Assembly (NCBI GenBank): GCA_963932245.1
Contig: OZ010747.1
Coordinates: 95,517,164 to 95,581,163 of the forward strand
Reading direction: 5' to 3'
Source of the DNA: Tachinus rufipes
Lineage: Eukaryota; Arthropoda; Insecta; Coleoptera; Staphylinidae
DNA: 64,000 nucleotides
The notes under the pieces were generated by a model, which did not search any database, was not told the origin of the DNA, and saw nothing but the letters and a program-made list of their open reading frames with translations. Below are positions 48,961-61,603 of the stretch, in pieces. Numbering within the stretch: position 1 is the stretch's first letter; every line of letters begins with the position of its first letter. A program made the position numbers and the translations under genes.

Positions 48961-50056
48961 TTTTAATAATAAATAATTTAATATTAAAAGTAAGTTTAGC
49001 AAAGCCAAGCACCAAGTGCTCTAAATAAGATTCATAGACATTTTAGTAAATTAAGTCGTAAACATATGTTTTTATACATCAAATCTTTAGCTATATGTAC
49101 GTAGTTGTCCACAACTGACGTCACACGCTCCGATTATGTTGGCTTTACCGCTTCATTATTCTAAAATAACCTATATTATTTGGTGGCACATTTTGCTACA
49201 TTTTAGAACAATTTACATTAAATTCTGAAATTAAAATCTAAAAAAAATTATAACCAAAATGTAAGCCGATAAAGAAATATTAAATGAGCCCGGAAATGCA
49301 GTGTAAAAACGCAAAAAGATTAGGTAATATATAAACTATAATAATTTTGTTAACGGATACAATCAGACCAATTGCTGGATGCCGGATAAAAAGTTTAACT
49401 TAAATTTTTCAATTATGAAATTAATTTCAGTATCAGCATACGTTGTAAAATTTATTAATAAACACAAACGCATAAAAGTTAGAAAAAATTGTTTACATTT
49501 AAATAAAGAACTTGTATTATATTTACTTGAATTTGTCTTAAAATATTTTTAATTCTAAATTTAAATTTACTCTTTTAATGAAAAAGTAATTTTTAGATAC
49601 TCTTTGTAATACTTTAATAAAATATTATGTTTACAACTTAGCATATTTGTGCTATCCTGCGTAGTGGAATCAAATTTAAAAATGTTTACAGAAAAAAATG
49701 TAGTTTGAACACAAATGATTTTTGATGTGTTAATGAATTAATTATCAATTTTTAAATTAATATTGAAAATTTGCTCTTTTGAAAAAAAATGTAAACAGTC
49801 AAATTTTTAAAATTTATTTTGTTACATATTATTTTGTTAAGTGAAAATTAAATTAATCAAAGATTATTAAATTAACAAAAAATATATATCAATAAAATCA
49901 AAGTCGAACAACTTCAATAGAATTTCCTACAAATTTTTATTTATTTTGAACGGTCTTTCTAGTCATAATTAATTAAACAAAATTTATTTTTGAATTTAAA
50001 CATATTATTTATTGCATAAAATTAATTTAATTTAATTAATTAATAAATGTAATTAC
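48961..50056. other. A/T-rich stretch, nothing recognised
   Basis: An ACTGACGTCACACGCTCCGA phrase near 49107 with ATTATGTTGGCTTTAC after it looks like an inverted partial copy of the block at 42915 and 48695. The rest is featureless. Confidence 0.4.
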
Positions 50057-50205
50057 CTAGTATGCAGATTTCCGATAAACACTAAATTTAACCGGGTCAC
50101 TAATCACTTAGTTCTTGCCACTTAAACAGATCCGCGATATTCGCACTACTCACACACCATCCGCTATGATGTGATGTCACCGCGTCGCGACTCCGTTTTA
50201 TATAA
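50057..50205 (-). promoter_or_regulatory. Candidate TATA promoter and 5' non-coding exon, minus strand
   Basis: On the minus strand TATATAAA (50204-50197) is followed about 30 bases later by TCACATC, an initiator-like site near 50173. An exon of about 115 bases would end TACTAG|GTAATT at 50057/50056, a fair donor. The region is markedly richer in G+C and CpG than everything around it. A second TATATAAA on the plus strand (50231-50238) points the other way, so the site could be bidirectional. It may be the first exon of the GT92 gene, whose coding exon has an acceptor at 20626; only transcript data could tell. Confidence 0.4.
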
Positions 50206-50640
50206 TACAATCTCTCCAAAGACTTTGTAATATATAAACGGGCTTACTGACGCTTACATTACGGTATATCCTGCGCCGTGTCTATAAGGAAAGTGGTAGG
50301 TGTTGGTGAGGAGCGTTTACCGGCTGCGATCCTCGCCCGTCGATTGAGTGGGTTAAACCATTCCCGATGTCCAATTATATATCAAATTTGACATTTATGC
50401 GCCTATTTAGCATAAGAGAAGAGTCCATTAAAATATCATCAATTTATAAAAAACAAGTACAGAATCTTATTATTATTAGAAATCAATTTGCTCTTTTAAC
50501 CTCCAAGTCATTAAAATATAAACTATTCATTATTTTTCTTAAATGTTCTCAAAGCCAATGGAATAGGACTGTTTTATGTGACTTCTACATATTAAAAAAG
50601 AATTAGTTTCGACCGTAAAATTATTACATTATTAAATGCC
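50206..50640. other. CpG-richer promoter-flanking region
   Basis: 50240-50370 contains CGCTTACATTACGGTATATC, GAGGAGCGTTTACCGGCTGC and GATCCTCGCCCGTCGATTGA, a composition unlike the flanks and in keeping with a regulatory region. No coding frame is convincing. Confidence 0.35.
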
Positions 50641-50939
50641 ACTATAACCTGCTCACCGTATGCACATTTTGATTTTTAATTGAATCCAGTTGCGAGCTGT
50701 AATGATGCCTGCGAAAAATGTCATTTTCATTAGCAGTTAAATTAGAACAGAGCTATAAAATGGTACTTACTGTTTTAATGGGGAACAAATGATAAGAAAA
50801 TTATTTAGAATTAGTAGTTTGCGGCTCATCAGAGAAATGAAATTAAAATAATTAGAGGTGAATTTAATGTGAGAGCATATAATTTTGATTAAAATAGGTT
50901 AAAAATAAAGTTATATACTAAATTACTAGACAAAATATA

Positions 50940-51840
50940 ATAATATCTAGGACTCGTTATAAATCGCACAAAAAACTAATTTATTGCAGGATAATCATTA
51001 TAAATCGCGCCCATTTTATTGCAAATAATTAGCACACACAAATTTATCATAAATAATGCAAAAACTTCATTGTATAAAATGAACACAAAAAATTGTTTAT
51101 ATTATTAAATGCACAGAAACTACAGATTTATGTAAACTATTTTATTGTGCTAATAACTGTGCACAAATAACCATTTTATTGCACAAAAAATGATAAGTTA
51201 AAATTTATTATAATTTAAGCAGAAAACCTTTTAATTGCACACAATGAGCACAAAAAAACTAATTTATTGCAGAAAATTGCGCAAAAAACTTAATTATTGC
51301 AAAAAATAAAATTAAAATTAGTTTTTTTAATCGCAAAAAAAACTATTTATTCCAATAAATTAGATTAAAAACTGATTTATTTTATTAAATTCAATATAAA
51401 TTTAATAGATTGCAAAAAATTTAAGAAGTTTGTCTATCTTTTTTATTACAGAAATTTAGCCCAAAACAACTTTTTAAAACAAAAAATAAATTAAATATTT
51501 ATTCAAATTTAATATAACAATCACTGTGACCAAGGGTCAAGTACAAACAATTGTTTTGGTTCTACAAACCTTGTCAGTGTGCTTTGTATCACCACGGCAT
51601 TGCATAATTGCACAAAAAACTAATTTATTTTATTAGATTTATTATAAAATGCGCAAAAAATATATTATTTGCATAAATTTAGCAGACAAAATTAATTTCT
51701 TATTAATTTTTTTATAAATTACGCACAAAAACCGCGTTCAGAAAGGACAAAATACCGATTATTTCAAAATAAAAATTATATCATAAATTATGCACAAAAC
51801 TTAATCATAAATTGTGCAAAAAACTTAAATAAGCATAAAA
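50940..51840. repeat. Degenerate 'GCACAAAAAACTAATTTATTGCA' array
   Basis: Loose 45-60-bp repetition of ATAAATTGCACAAAAAACTA and ATTTATTGCA, similar in style to 12.4-13.2 kb. Confidence 0.5.
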
Positions 51841-51954
51841 AATTTATGTATTTTGCAGTTTTTACCCGCGCAATCAGGCAATCCCAGGTCTTAGCTGGGA
51901 ATCTTTTATGCAAAAACCTAGAAGCTAGAGGACCAGCCCGAGAAGTTAATTGCA

Positions 51955-52347
51955 AAGATTGCTGAGATAGACAACCGCTACCAGAAGCACATGGACGCCA
52001 AAGAGTACCAAGTGGACTACGTAATAGATGTCCTCCGTCATATAAAGCAAGACATTGTTTCGGACGTTGTGGGAGTAATTAAGGCAAATCTACAGCACAC
52101 ATTCATCCAGTTTAGAAAAAAATTTTAAGCTGGCCCGTCGTCAGAGTGAAGATGCTTTTCTGATACTTACAAATTTGCTTGTAAAGCAAATTCTTGCTCA
52201 GCCGTCTCCTGGGAAAGCTTCAACCCAGGCATTGCCTAAGAAAGTCATAATGTCACCACCCCTTTCCCAGCCTCCCACCATGACCCCGGAGTACCAGGTC
52301 CAGGCATCTCTCAAGAAACCGGTTAAGAATCTAGTCAACTCCAGCCG
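51955..52347 (+). pseudogene. Probable LINE ORF1 (gag-like) fragment
   Basis: The plus strand is open from about 51955 as EKLIAKIAEIDNRYQKHMDA, KEYQVDYVIDVLRHIKQDI, VSDVVGVIKANLQHTFIQFR. After an indel near 52125 it continues SRQSEDAFLILTNLLVKQIL and a Pro/Ser/Lys-rich tract (AQPSPGKASTQALPKK, MSPPLSQPPTMTPEY) to a stop at 52345-52347. A charged helical part followed by a Pro-rich linker suits the ORF1 of a non-LTR retrotransposon. No zinc knuckle is visible, so the assignment is by style and composition only. It is far richer in G+C than its flanks and may belong to the same element type as the R1-like LINE at 21.3 kb. Confidence 0.45.
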
Positions 52348-54015
52348 ATAAAAACGATGAAAATCAAAGCCATTGCCCACCCTGGTGCTCCGATAAAAGA
52401 TTTGAAATTAAGAAAAAAAAAAGAAAAAAACGAAAAAGGCCAGGAAGGATCTGGGTGAGTCCTTCTCAATTTTTTGTAACTCTAAGCCATCAGCTAACAC
52501 CTGTTAAGTGTTCTTAGCGCCAAAAGGGCTTATAGCTTACAAGACCAAGACCCCTATTTTGGCACTTATTGCCACTACGTCATAAATTTTCCCTAACGGA
52601 GGGAAAGTGTGACATTTAAATCATAAATTTGTAATTAATAATACATATTGATGTTTAAAAATACAATTAACATGAAGCTTGGTATTGAGTTTATATTACT
52701 AGATGGTCCTGTAGTACGAAAAGAGATCACCTGCAGATTTTTTAATTAATGATGACGTCATTAATTGCAATAAGCGATATGCGATACATGCCAGAATAAC
52801 CCCCCAAAATGTTTTTAACTCGGCCTGCTCTTAAAACTCAGTCGATTAACTTCAAAGTCCGAAAGTTAAACCTTTAGACTCTCCATCACGTCTCTCATCT
52901 CCGCCGGTACCCACAGAGAACGCTGGCACACGTCGACCTTCTCCCATAACTATTTAGAAAAAAGCTGTTTACTTAGTGCTGTTGGCGACTTTCAAGTCCA
53001 TCAACAGCGCCGTAAACGTGGTTGATGGCATCCGTATACACCTCTTCACGCATACGGATTTTTGTGCACTACCTCTAACGTTGTGCACTATACCTTTGAA
53101 TTAAGGATAATTTTTTTTTTTAAATCACTTATTTAGAACATTTCCTGTTGCGCCACGGCAAAATTTGTCACATTTATCGGAAAAAACTGTAGATCTTTCC
53201 TAATGCTGTACGTCTAGCATCCTTAAGAAGACAAAAACAGAAGAATACTGTCTCTCACCAAAGTCTGCGGACTTTGTTGAACGGTTGAGTACAAATGGAA
53301 AACCGCAAAGATTGATAACTCTGCCGGAACTCATCCAAGCTCTGAGTGTATTTTTTTTTAAAAGTTTTGGCATGTAGCCAAATGAGCAGGTGCAGTGAGC
53401 CGTACACTGACAGTTCCTCCTTTCAAGCGGCGGGTTCTGCGCAAAACGCACATCATTGATAGAAGTTAGTTGCTGCTCCGCCTATTTCAAGCAAGAAGCA
53501 ACAATATTAAGAAATTAATTTTAATTTGCTCAGGTTTTAGCCAACTAAATGGTTAATTCTTCAAACTTTGTCACAAATACTATGCAACGCAACACAAGTT
53601 AGTTGGAAAGATTCTTACGCTCAACAAACGTCAATAGGCGTCAGTGAGGGTAAATTCAACACTTTGCAAAGTCCTTAAAAAAATTCTTTTCCTAACAAAA
53701 TAAAAAAGTTTTGTTGCAAAATTAAAGTAAATTAGTTTATGCAAAAGACTTTTGTGCTAAGCCTTGTCAAAAGCCTTTGATACGTTAAAAATACTACTTT
53801 TATGTTTTTTTTTTAATCTAAAGGTTTCAAAGACGTAACCTATTACACAAACCAACTAATGAATTGCAGAGTGTTTCTGTCAAAAACCGTGCTGGTAGTC
53901 CAGCAACAAACGTTCTGCTTTAATACAATTTTAAAGTTTTTATCAAAATTACGTTTCTGTGACTTTGCTTAAGCTGCACAGAAAACTTATAAGTCAATAA
54001 TTTTAAGAAAACTGC
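52348..54015. other. Mixed stretch, probably transposon debris
   Basis: 52.8-53.1 kb and 53.2-53.5 kb are G+C-richer than the flanks and have short broken frames on both strands with no motif I recognise. The rest is A/T-rich. Confidence 0.35.
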
Positions 54016-57000
54016 TTGTCCAAAACAAAAAAATACGTTTATAATTATTTTATGACAGCTCAAGAGCATTTTATAACATTTATGACAATTTACGGACATA
54101 TTATGACGTTTATAATGTATTTTAAACATTTTATAAAAGTTCAAAAACATTTTATAACGTTTATGATAGCTCTCGGACATGTTATGACGTTTATGATATT
54201 ATTTAAACATTTTTTGACAGTTCAAGAACATTTTATGACATTTATGACAGTTCACGGACATATTATGACGTTTATGATGTATTTTAAACAATTTATAACA
54301 GTTCAAAAACATTTTATGACGTATATGACAGCTCTCAGACGTATAATAACGTTTATGATATTTTTTAAACATTTTATGACAGTTCACAAACATTTTATGA
54401 CGTTTATGACTGTTTACGGACATCTTATGCGTTTATAATAATTTTTAAACAATTTATGACAGTTCAAGAACATTTTATGACGTTTATTACAGTTTACGGA
54501 CATATTGTGAAGTTTATAATGTTTTTTAAACATTTTAAGACAGTTCCAAAAATTGTTTGGCGTTTATGACAGTTTACGGACAAATTATGAAGTTTATTAT
54601 ATATTTGAAACAATTTATAACTGTTCAAACACATTTTATGACGTTTATAACAGCTCTCAGACATATTATGACGTTTATGATATTATTTAAACATTTTATG
54701 ACAGTTCAAGAACATTTTATGACGTTTATGACAGTTCACTGACAGATTATGACGTTTATGATATATTTTAAACATTTTATAAAAGTTTAAATACGTTTTA
54801 TGACGTTTATGACACTTTACAGACATATTGTAGAGTTCATGATAGATTTTAAACATTTTATAACAGTTTAAAAACATTTTATGACGTTTATGATAGCTCA
54901 AAGACATATTATGACGTTTATGAGATTAATTAAACGTTTTATAACAGTATAAGAACATTTTTAGGACGATTATGAAAGCTTACAGACATATTTTGACGTT
55001 TATGATTTTATTTAAACGTTTTATAACAGTTCTAAAACATTTTCTGACGTATATGACAGTTCTTGAAAATATTATGACGTTTATGATATTATTCAAACAT
55101 TTTATGTTAGTTTAAAAAAAATTTATGACAGTTTACGGACATATTATGACGTTTATGATATTTTTTAAACATTTTATGACAGTTTACAAACATTTTATGA
55201 CGTTTATGACAGTTCACGGACATATTATGCGTTTATAATATTTTTTAAACAAGTTATGACAATTCAAGAACATTTTATGACGTTTTTATAAAATTTATAA
55301 TATTTTTTAAACTTTTTATGACAGTTCCAAAACATTGTTTGACGTTTATGACAGTTCACGGCCATATTTTGGTGTTTATGATAATATTTAAACATTTTAT
55401 GACAGTTTAAGAACATTTTATGACGTTTATGACAGTTCACGGACATATGCGTTTATAATATATTTTAAACATTTTATGACAGTTCAAGAACATTTTATGA
55501 CGTTTATGACAGTTCACAAACATACTGCGGAGTTTATGATGTTTTTTAACATTTTATGACAGTTCCAAAACATTGTTTGACGTTTATGAAAGTTTAGACA
55601 TATTATGACGTTTATGATATAATTTAAACATTTTATAACAGTTTAAAAATATTTTATGACGTTTACGACAGCTCACGGACATATTATGACGTTTATGATA
55701 TTATTTTTTAATCATTTTATGACAGTTTTAAAACATTTTATAACTTTTTTGACAGTTCACGGACATATTATGCGTTTATGATAACTTTTAAACGTTTTAT
55801 GACAGTTTAAGAACATTTTATGACGTTTTGGACCGTTCTCGGACATATTATAACGTTTATGATATATTTTAAACATTTTATAACAATTCAAAAACATTTT
55901 ATGACAGTTTAAGAACATTTTCTGACGTTTATGACAGCTTACAGACATATTATGACGTTTATATTTTTATTTAAACATTTTATGACAGCTTCAAAACATT
56001 TTATGACGTTTATAACAGTTTTGAACAGTTTACGGACATATTATGCGTTTATAATATTTTTTAAACATTTTATGACATTTCAAGAACATTTTATGACGTT
56101 TTTGTGGAATTTATAATATTTTTTAATTTTTTTATGACAGTTTCAAAACATTGTTTGACGTTTGTGAAAGCTCACGGCCATATTTTGGTGTTTATAATAT
56201 TATTTAAACATTTTATGACAGTTTAAGAACATTTTATGACGTTTATAACAGCTTACAGACATATTATGACGTTTATGATTTTATTTAAACATTTTATGAC
56301 AGTTCTAGAACATTTTATAACGTTTATGACAGTTCACAGACATATTATGACGTTTTTATGGAATTTATAATATTTTTTAAACTTTTTATGACAGTTCCAA
56401 AAATTGTTTGACGTTTATGACAGCTCACGGTCATATTTTAATGTTTATGATATTATTTAAACCTTTTATGAGAGTTCAAAAACATTTAATGACGTTTATG
56501 ACAGCTTACAGACATATTATGACGTTTATGATTTTATTTAAACATTTTATGACAGTTTAAGAACATTTTATGACGTTTATGACAGTTCACGGACATAAGC
56601 GTTTATAATATTTTTTAAACATTTTATAATTTTTATGACAGTTTACAAACATACTGCGGAGTTTATGATGTTTTTTTAACATTTTATGACAGTTCCAAAA
56701 TATTTTATAACGTTTATGACAGTTTACAGACATAATATGACGTTTATGATATATTTTAAACATTTTATAACAGTTCAAAAATAATTTATAACGTTTATGA
56801 CAACTCAAAGACATATTATGACGTTTATGATATTATTTAAACGTTTTATGAGAGTTCAAAAACATTTAATGACGTTTATGACAGCTTACAGACATATTAT
56901 GACGTTTATGATTTTATTTAAACATTTAATGACAGTTCTAAAACTATTTATGACGTTTATGACAGTTCTTGAACATATTATGACGATTATGGTTTATTTT

Positions 57001-58290
57001 AAACTTTTTATAACAGTACAAAAACATTTTATGACGTTTATGACAGCTTACAGACATATTATGACGTTGATGAATTTATTTAAATATTTTATAATAGTTC
57101 AAAAACATTTTATGACGTTTATGACAGTTTACGGACATATTGTAGAGTTAATGTAATATTTTATACATTTTATGACAGTACAAAAACATTTTATGACGTT
57201 TCTGACAGCTCACAAACATATTATGACGTTTATAATAATATTTAAACAATTTATGACAGTTTAAGAACATTTTATGACGCTTAGGACAGTTCACGGACAT
57301 ATTAAAACGTTTATGATATATTTTAAACATTTTATAAAAGTTAAAAAACGTTTTATAAAGTTTATAACAGCTCACGAACATATTATGACGTTTATGATAT
57401 TATTTAAACATTTTATGTGAGTTTTAGAACATTTTATGACGTTTATGACAGTTTACGGACATATTTTAATGTTAATGATAAGTTTTAAACATTTTATAAC
57501 AGTTTAAATACATTTTATGACGTTTATGACAGTTCACGGACATATTATGACGTTTATAATATTTTTTAAACATTTTATGTTAGATCAAAAACATTTTATA
57601 ACGTTTTTGACAGTTCACGGACAAATTGTGGAGTTTCTGACAATTTTTAAACATTTTATGACAGTTCCAAAACATTTAATGACGTTTATGACAGTTCACG
57701 GACATATTATGACGTTTATGATAAATTTTAAACATTTTATGACAGCTCAAGAACATTTTATAACGTTTATAACAGCTCACGGACATATTATAACGTTTAT
57801 GATATTATTTAAACATTTTATGAAAGTTCAAAAACATTTTATGACGTTTATGATAGTTCACTGACATACTATGACGTTTTTAATTCTTTTTAAACATTTT
57901 ATGACAGTTCCAAAACATTGTTTGAGGTTTATACAGTTCACGGATATATTATGACGTTTATGATATTTTTTAAACATTTTATGACAGTTCACAAACATTT
58001 TATGACTTTTATGATAGTTTACGGACCTATTATGCGTTATGATGTTTTTTAAACTTTTTATGACAGTTCAAGAACATTTTATGACGTTTATGACAGTTTA
58101 CTGACATATTGTGGAGTTTAAAATATTTTGTAAACATTTTATGACAGTTCGAAAACATTTTATAGCAGCTCACAGACATATTATGACGTATATAAATTTT
58201 TTTAAACATTTTGTTCCAATTCAAAAACATTTTATGACACTTATGACAGTTCAAAAATAATGAATAACATCTCAAACATTTTATGACGTT
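54016..58290. repeat. 81-bp satellite, about 53 copies
   Basis: The unit is ACGTTTATGACAGTTCACGG ACATATTATG, ACGTTTATGATATTTTTTAA ACATTTTATG, ACAGTTCAAGAACATTTTATG: 30 + 30 + 21 bases, three related sub-units that each end in ATTTTATG or similar. Because 81 is divisible by three, frames stay open through successive copies on both strands, giving 60-140-codon frames of repeating MTFMTVHGHIM...FFKHFMTVQ on the plus and KRHKMFLNCHKMFK on the minus strand. Indels break every frame after a few units, so these are not genes. Copies are 80-95% alike by eye. Confidence 0.95.
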
Positions 58291-58640
58291 TATAACAGTT
58301 GATGATCAAACAATCTTAAATGAAATATTGTCAAAATTGATGTTCAAAAAACAATTAACTTCTTAGTAGACACTGTCGCCGTAATTCAGATCTAAATCGT
58401 TGTTGTAGACCAGAAAACACTAAAGTTTCAGCAAATGCTTTAGTTTTGTTTTCAGTTGTGTAAGTTAAACTGTTTGGACTATAAATAGCCAAAATTTGTG
58501 TCTGTTTTGAAGTGCTTTTGAAACACAAGTTCATGTACTCTTTTATAGCTTGCCTAACTAGATGATTGAAGTTGAAGACCTAGATGGTTTTTATAGCCTG
58601 TTATCTATCACAAAAACTTTATTCAATTCAGGAAATTTCA
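58291..58640. other. Non-repetitive spacer between two satellites
   Basis: No gene or repeat recognised. Confidence 0.4.
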
Positions 58641-61290
58641 AAAACTGTACATATCTAGTTTTATAATATCAAAATATTGTTATAAAACACAAAAACCCAG
58701 CCATAAATTTGTAAAATTTTTCTTATAAAATGTCAAAAATAGCAGTATGCTGCCATAAGATATAAAAATACCTAAAAAAAAACCAAAAATCCGGCTAGAA
58801 ACTGTTGTAATATTAAAAATATACTTAGAAAACATCAAAATCTGGCTTAAACTATTGAAAAATGCAAAACCCGACTACAAAAACTTTAAATAATTATCAA
58901 AAAACACCAAAATCCGGCCATAAATTGGAAAAAGTTCAAGAAATTTCAAAAACTGCAAAATTTGTTTTTACAATATCAAAATATTGTTAAAAAACTTAAA
59001 AATCCGGTTACAAATTTATAAAATTCTACTCATACAAGTCAAAAATAGCAGAATATGGCTATAAAATATTAAAATACTTAAAACAAACAAAAATCTGTCC
59101 AAAAACGGTTAAAGTATTAAAAATATACTTAAAAACATCAAAATCTAGCTTAAACTATTAAAAATGCAAAATCCAAAAACAAAAACTTTAAATAATTGTC
59201 AAAAAGCACCAAAATTCGGCCACAAGTTGTAAAAAATTCAAAAAAGTTTAAAAACTACAAAATTCAACTTTGAAATATTAGAAAACACAAAAATCCAACC
59301 ATAAATTTGTTAAATTTTATATATAAAATGTATAAAAGAGCTGTATCAATAAGATATTAAAATACTTAAAAAAAATTGCTTAAAACGGTTGAAATATTGG
59401 AAAAAACCAAAATCCGGCTTAAATTGTTAAAAACTGCTAAATTTAGCTACGAAAACATTAAACAATTGTTAAAAAGCACCCACATCAGGCTCTAAATTAT
59501 AAAAGTGTAAAGAAAAACAAGAAATTTTAAAAACTGCAAAATCTGGTTTTAAAATATCAAATAATTGTTAGAAAATATAAAAATGCTGCCATAAAACTGA
59601 AAAATTTTACAATTCTGGCCAGAAAACCTATTAACAATTGTCAAAAAACACTAAAATCTATAAATTGTAGAAAGTGTAAAAAAAACAAAAAAATTTAAAG
59701 AAAAAAAATCGGCTTTAAAATATTAAAATATTGTTAGAAAACATAAAAATCCGGCCATAAAACTGTAAAATTCTACTCACAAAATATCAAAAAAATCAAT
59801 CAAATACGGTTAAATAATTAAAAATATTGTTAAAAAAAATCAAAATCCAGCTTAAAACTGTTGAAATATGCAAATTTTCGGCCACAAAACTTTTAAACAA
59901 TTGCCAAATAACAACAAAATCAGGCCATTAATTGTAGATCCGGTTTTAAAATGTCAAACTATTGTTAGAAAACACAAAAATTAGGCTAAAAACTGTAAAT
60001 TTTTTTTTCATAAAATGTCAAAAGCAGTATATAAATATTAAAATACTTAAAAAAAAAACAAAAAAACGGTTGAAATACTTAAAAATATTGTTAAAAAAAA
60101 AACCTTTACACAATTGTCAGAAAACACTAAAATCTGAGCATAAACTGATAAAAAAAATTGTCTTTTTAATTTTCTCTGGTTATTTGCTAAAAAGGTTAAA
60201 ACTTTTAACTATAGATAGTAGTAGTAGTAGTAGTTTTGTGTTAAAGTTAAAGTTTGTTTTTATGTTCCAGAAATTGAATTTTACGCTTAAGTTCTTTGTT
60301 TTTGCTGCGCATTGTTTTTTCTATTTCTTACTGTGCGTTTCTTGCCATTACATCCAGCCAGTATGCCTGCTGCTTGCTTTTTTTGGTTCCGCCTTAAATT
60401 TGTATATTTCTTGGATTACGCTGTCAAGCTTTATTGTATGTGTAATAAATGTTTTGAGTAACTAATTTCTTCTTTGTTTTTTGCTATGCTTATTATCATT
60501 CATTTCTATCCTGGTTTTTCTTTTAATATGTCTTCTATAAAGGCGGTCATTATGATTTAATATGTTTAATAGGTTATTCGGCTGTTTGCTAGCTTCAGTG
60601 ATGGTAGAATTTAGATTCGGGATACAATCTTTTTTTTCCTGGTTCATTGATGAACTCTCGTGTCAATTACTCTAACGTTAGACCATCTTCTTTTTTGTAT
60701 AGGGGATTTTTTCTGCTTTTCCTCAACCGCATTCTTTTGTCAGATTTGTGTCTACTGCCTTAGGGCATATTTATTTAAAAAAAAATCAATTTTTGTTAAA
60801 TCAACAATAGAATACAGAAAAAATTTAGTCAAAAAGCACAAAATTTAGCAATGACATGTAAAAAAACTATCAAAAAAAAAACAAAATTCGTGATATAAAA
60901 TTAAAAACAAACAATAAATTCAAAAATGTATAAATTAATCAAGAAGTACAAAAATCCGGCCATAAAACTAAAAACAGCCAAATCAGGCACAAAATAAACA
61001 AAACATTCTAAAAATCAAGCTATAAAATGTGTAAACCTGATCAAAAATTACAATTATTCAGTAATGAAATGTAAAAATATATCAAAAAGAACAAAAATCA
61101 AAAATTGCCAAATCAGGCACAAAATAAACAAAGAAATTACAATGTATAAATTGTTTAATACATACCAAAAAAACCCAGCAATAAAATGAAATAAAAAATA
61201 CAAAAATCCGATCATAAAAGTATAAATGGATCAAAACAAACAAAAATCCGGCCTTAAAATTGAAAATAACCAAATAAAAAACAAAATTAA
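58641..61290. repeat. 'CCGGCC' satellite, second block
   Basis: AAAATCCGGCCATAAATTGT, AAATATTAAAATACTTAAAA and CAATTGTCAAAAAACACCAA recur at about 100 bp, in the same family and orientation as 33.6-48.7 kb. An unrelated T-rich piece at 60.17-60.78 kb with (TAG)n at 60213-60230 interrupts it. Confidence 0.85.
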
Positions 61291-61581
61291 AATTGTAATT
61301 TTGTGTTAGGTTCTACTAGATAAAGAAGAAAAACAGTTAAATATTGTTTGGTTATTTAGCATTGGTTACTAAAATTGATCTAAAGTAGATAAAAAAAGTT
61401 GTTTTGAAGGCGAACGACATCTGACATAGAAATTCAAATCAATAGTTGTTATTTTTAAATCTTGATTGTTTTGAATAATATATAAATACCAAATTACATT
61501 ATATCTAAAAATTATTATAAGTTAGCAATTGCCACTTTTTAGTAAATGCAAAAAAAAAACACAAATAACATCAATAAAATT
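61291..61581. other. Sequence beyond the pacifastin 3' end, nothing recognised
   Basis: A/T-rich, non-repetitive. Confidence 0.4.
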
Positions 61582-61590
61582 ATATTTAAT
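61582..61590 (-). promoter_or_regulatory. Possible polyadenylation signal of the pacifastin gene
   Basis: ATTAAA on the minus strand (61590-61585), about 15 bases after the stop codon, is a common variant of AATAAA. It would give a very short 3' UTR. Confidence 0.4.
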
Positions 61591-61603
61591 TTTTATACAT
61601 CAC

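Noticed and set aside
53200..53451. Cys-rich minus-strand frame that might be a zinc-finger or secreted peptide
   Set aside because: Cys spacing fits no family I know, the start is arbitrary, and the region looks like transposon debris.
54016..58290. Several 60-140-codon open frames on both strands, rich in Met, His, Phe and Lys
   Set aside because: They are the 81-bp satellite read through; the period is a multiple of three. Frames overlap on both strands and break at every indel.
54016..58290. Repeat-protein or antifreeze-like coding array
   Set aside because: No sustained frame, no signal peptide, no splice sites and similar openness on both strands.
59962..60465. 167-codon open frame, partly hydrophobic
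   Set aside because: Its first half is 'CCGGCC' satellite and the rest low-complexity T-rich sequence with (TAG)n; no conserved motif.
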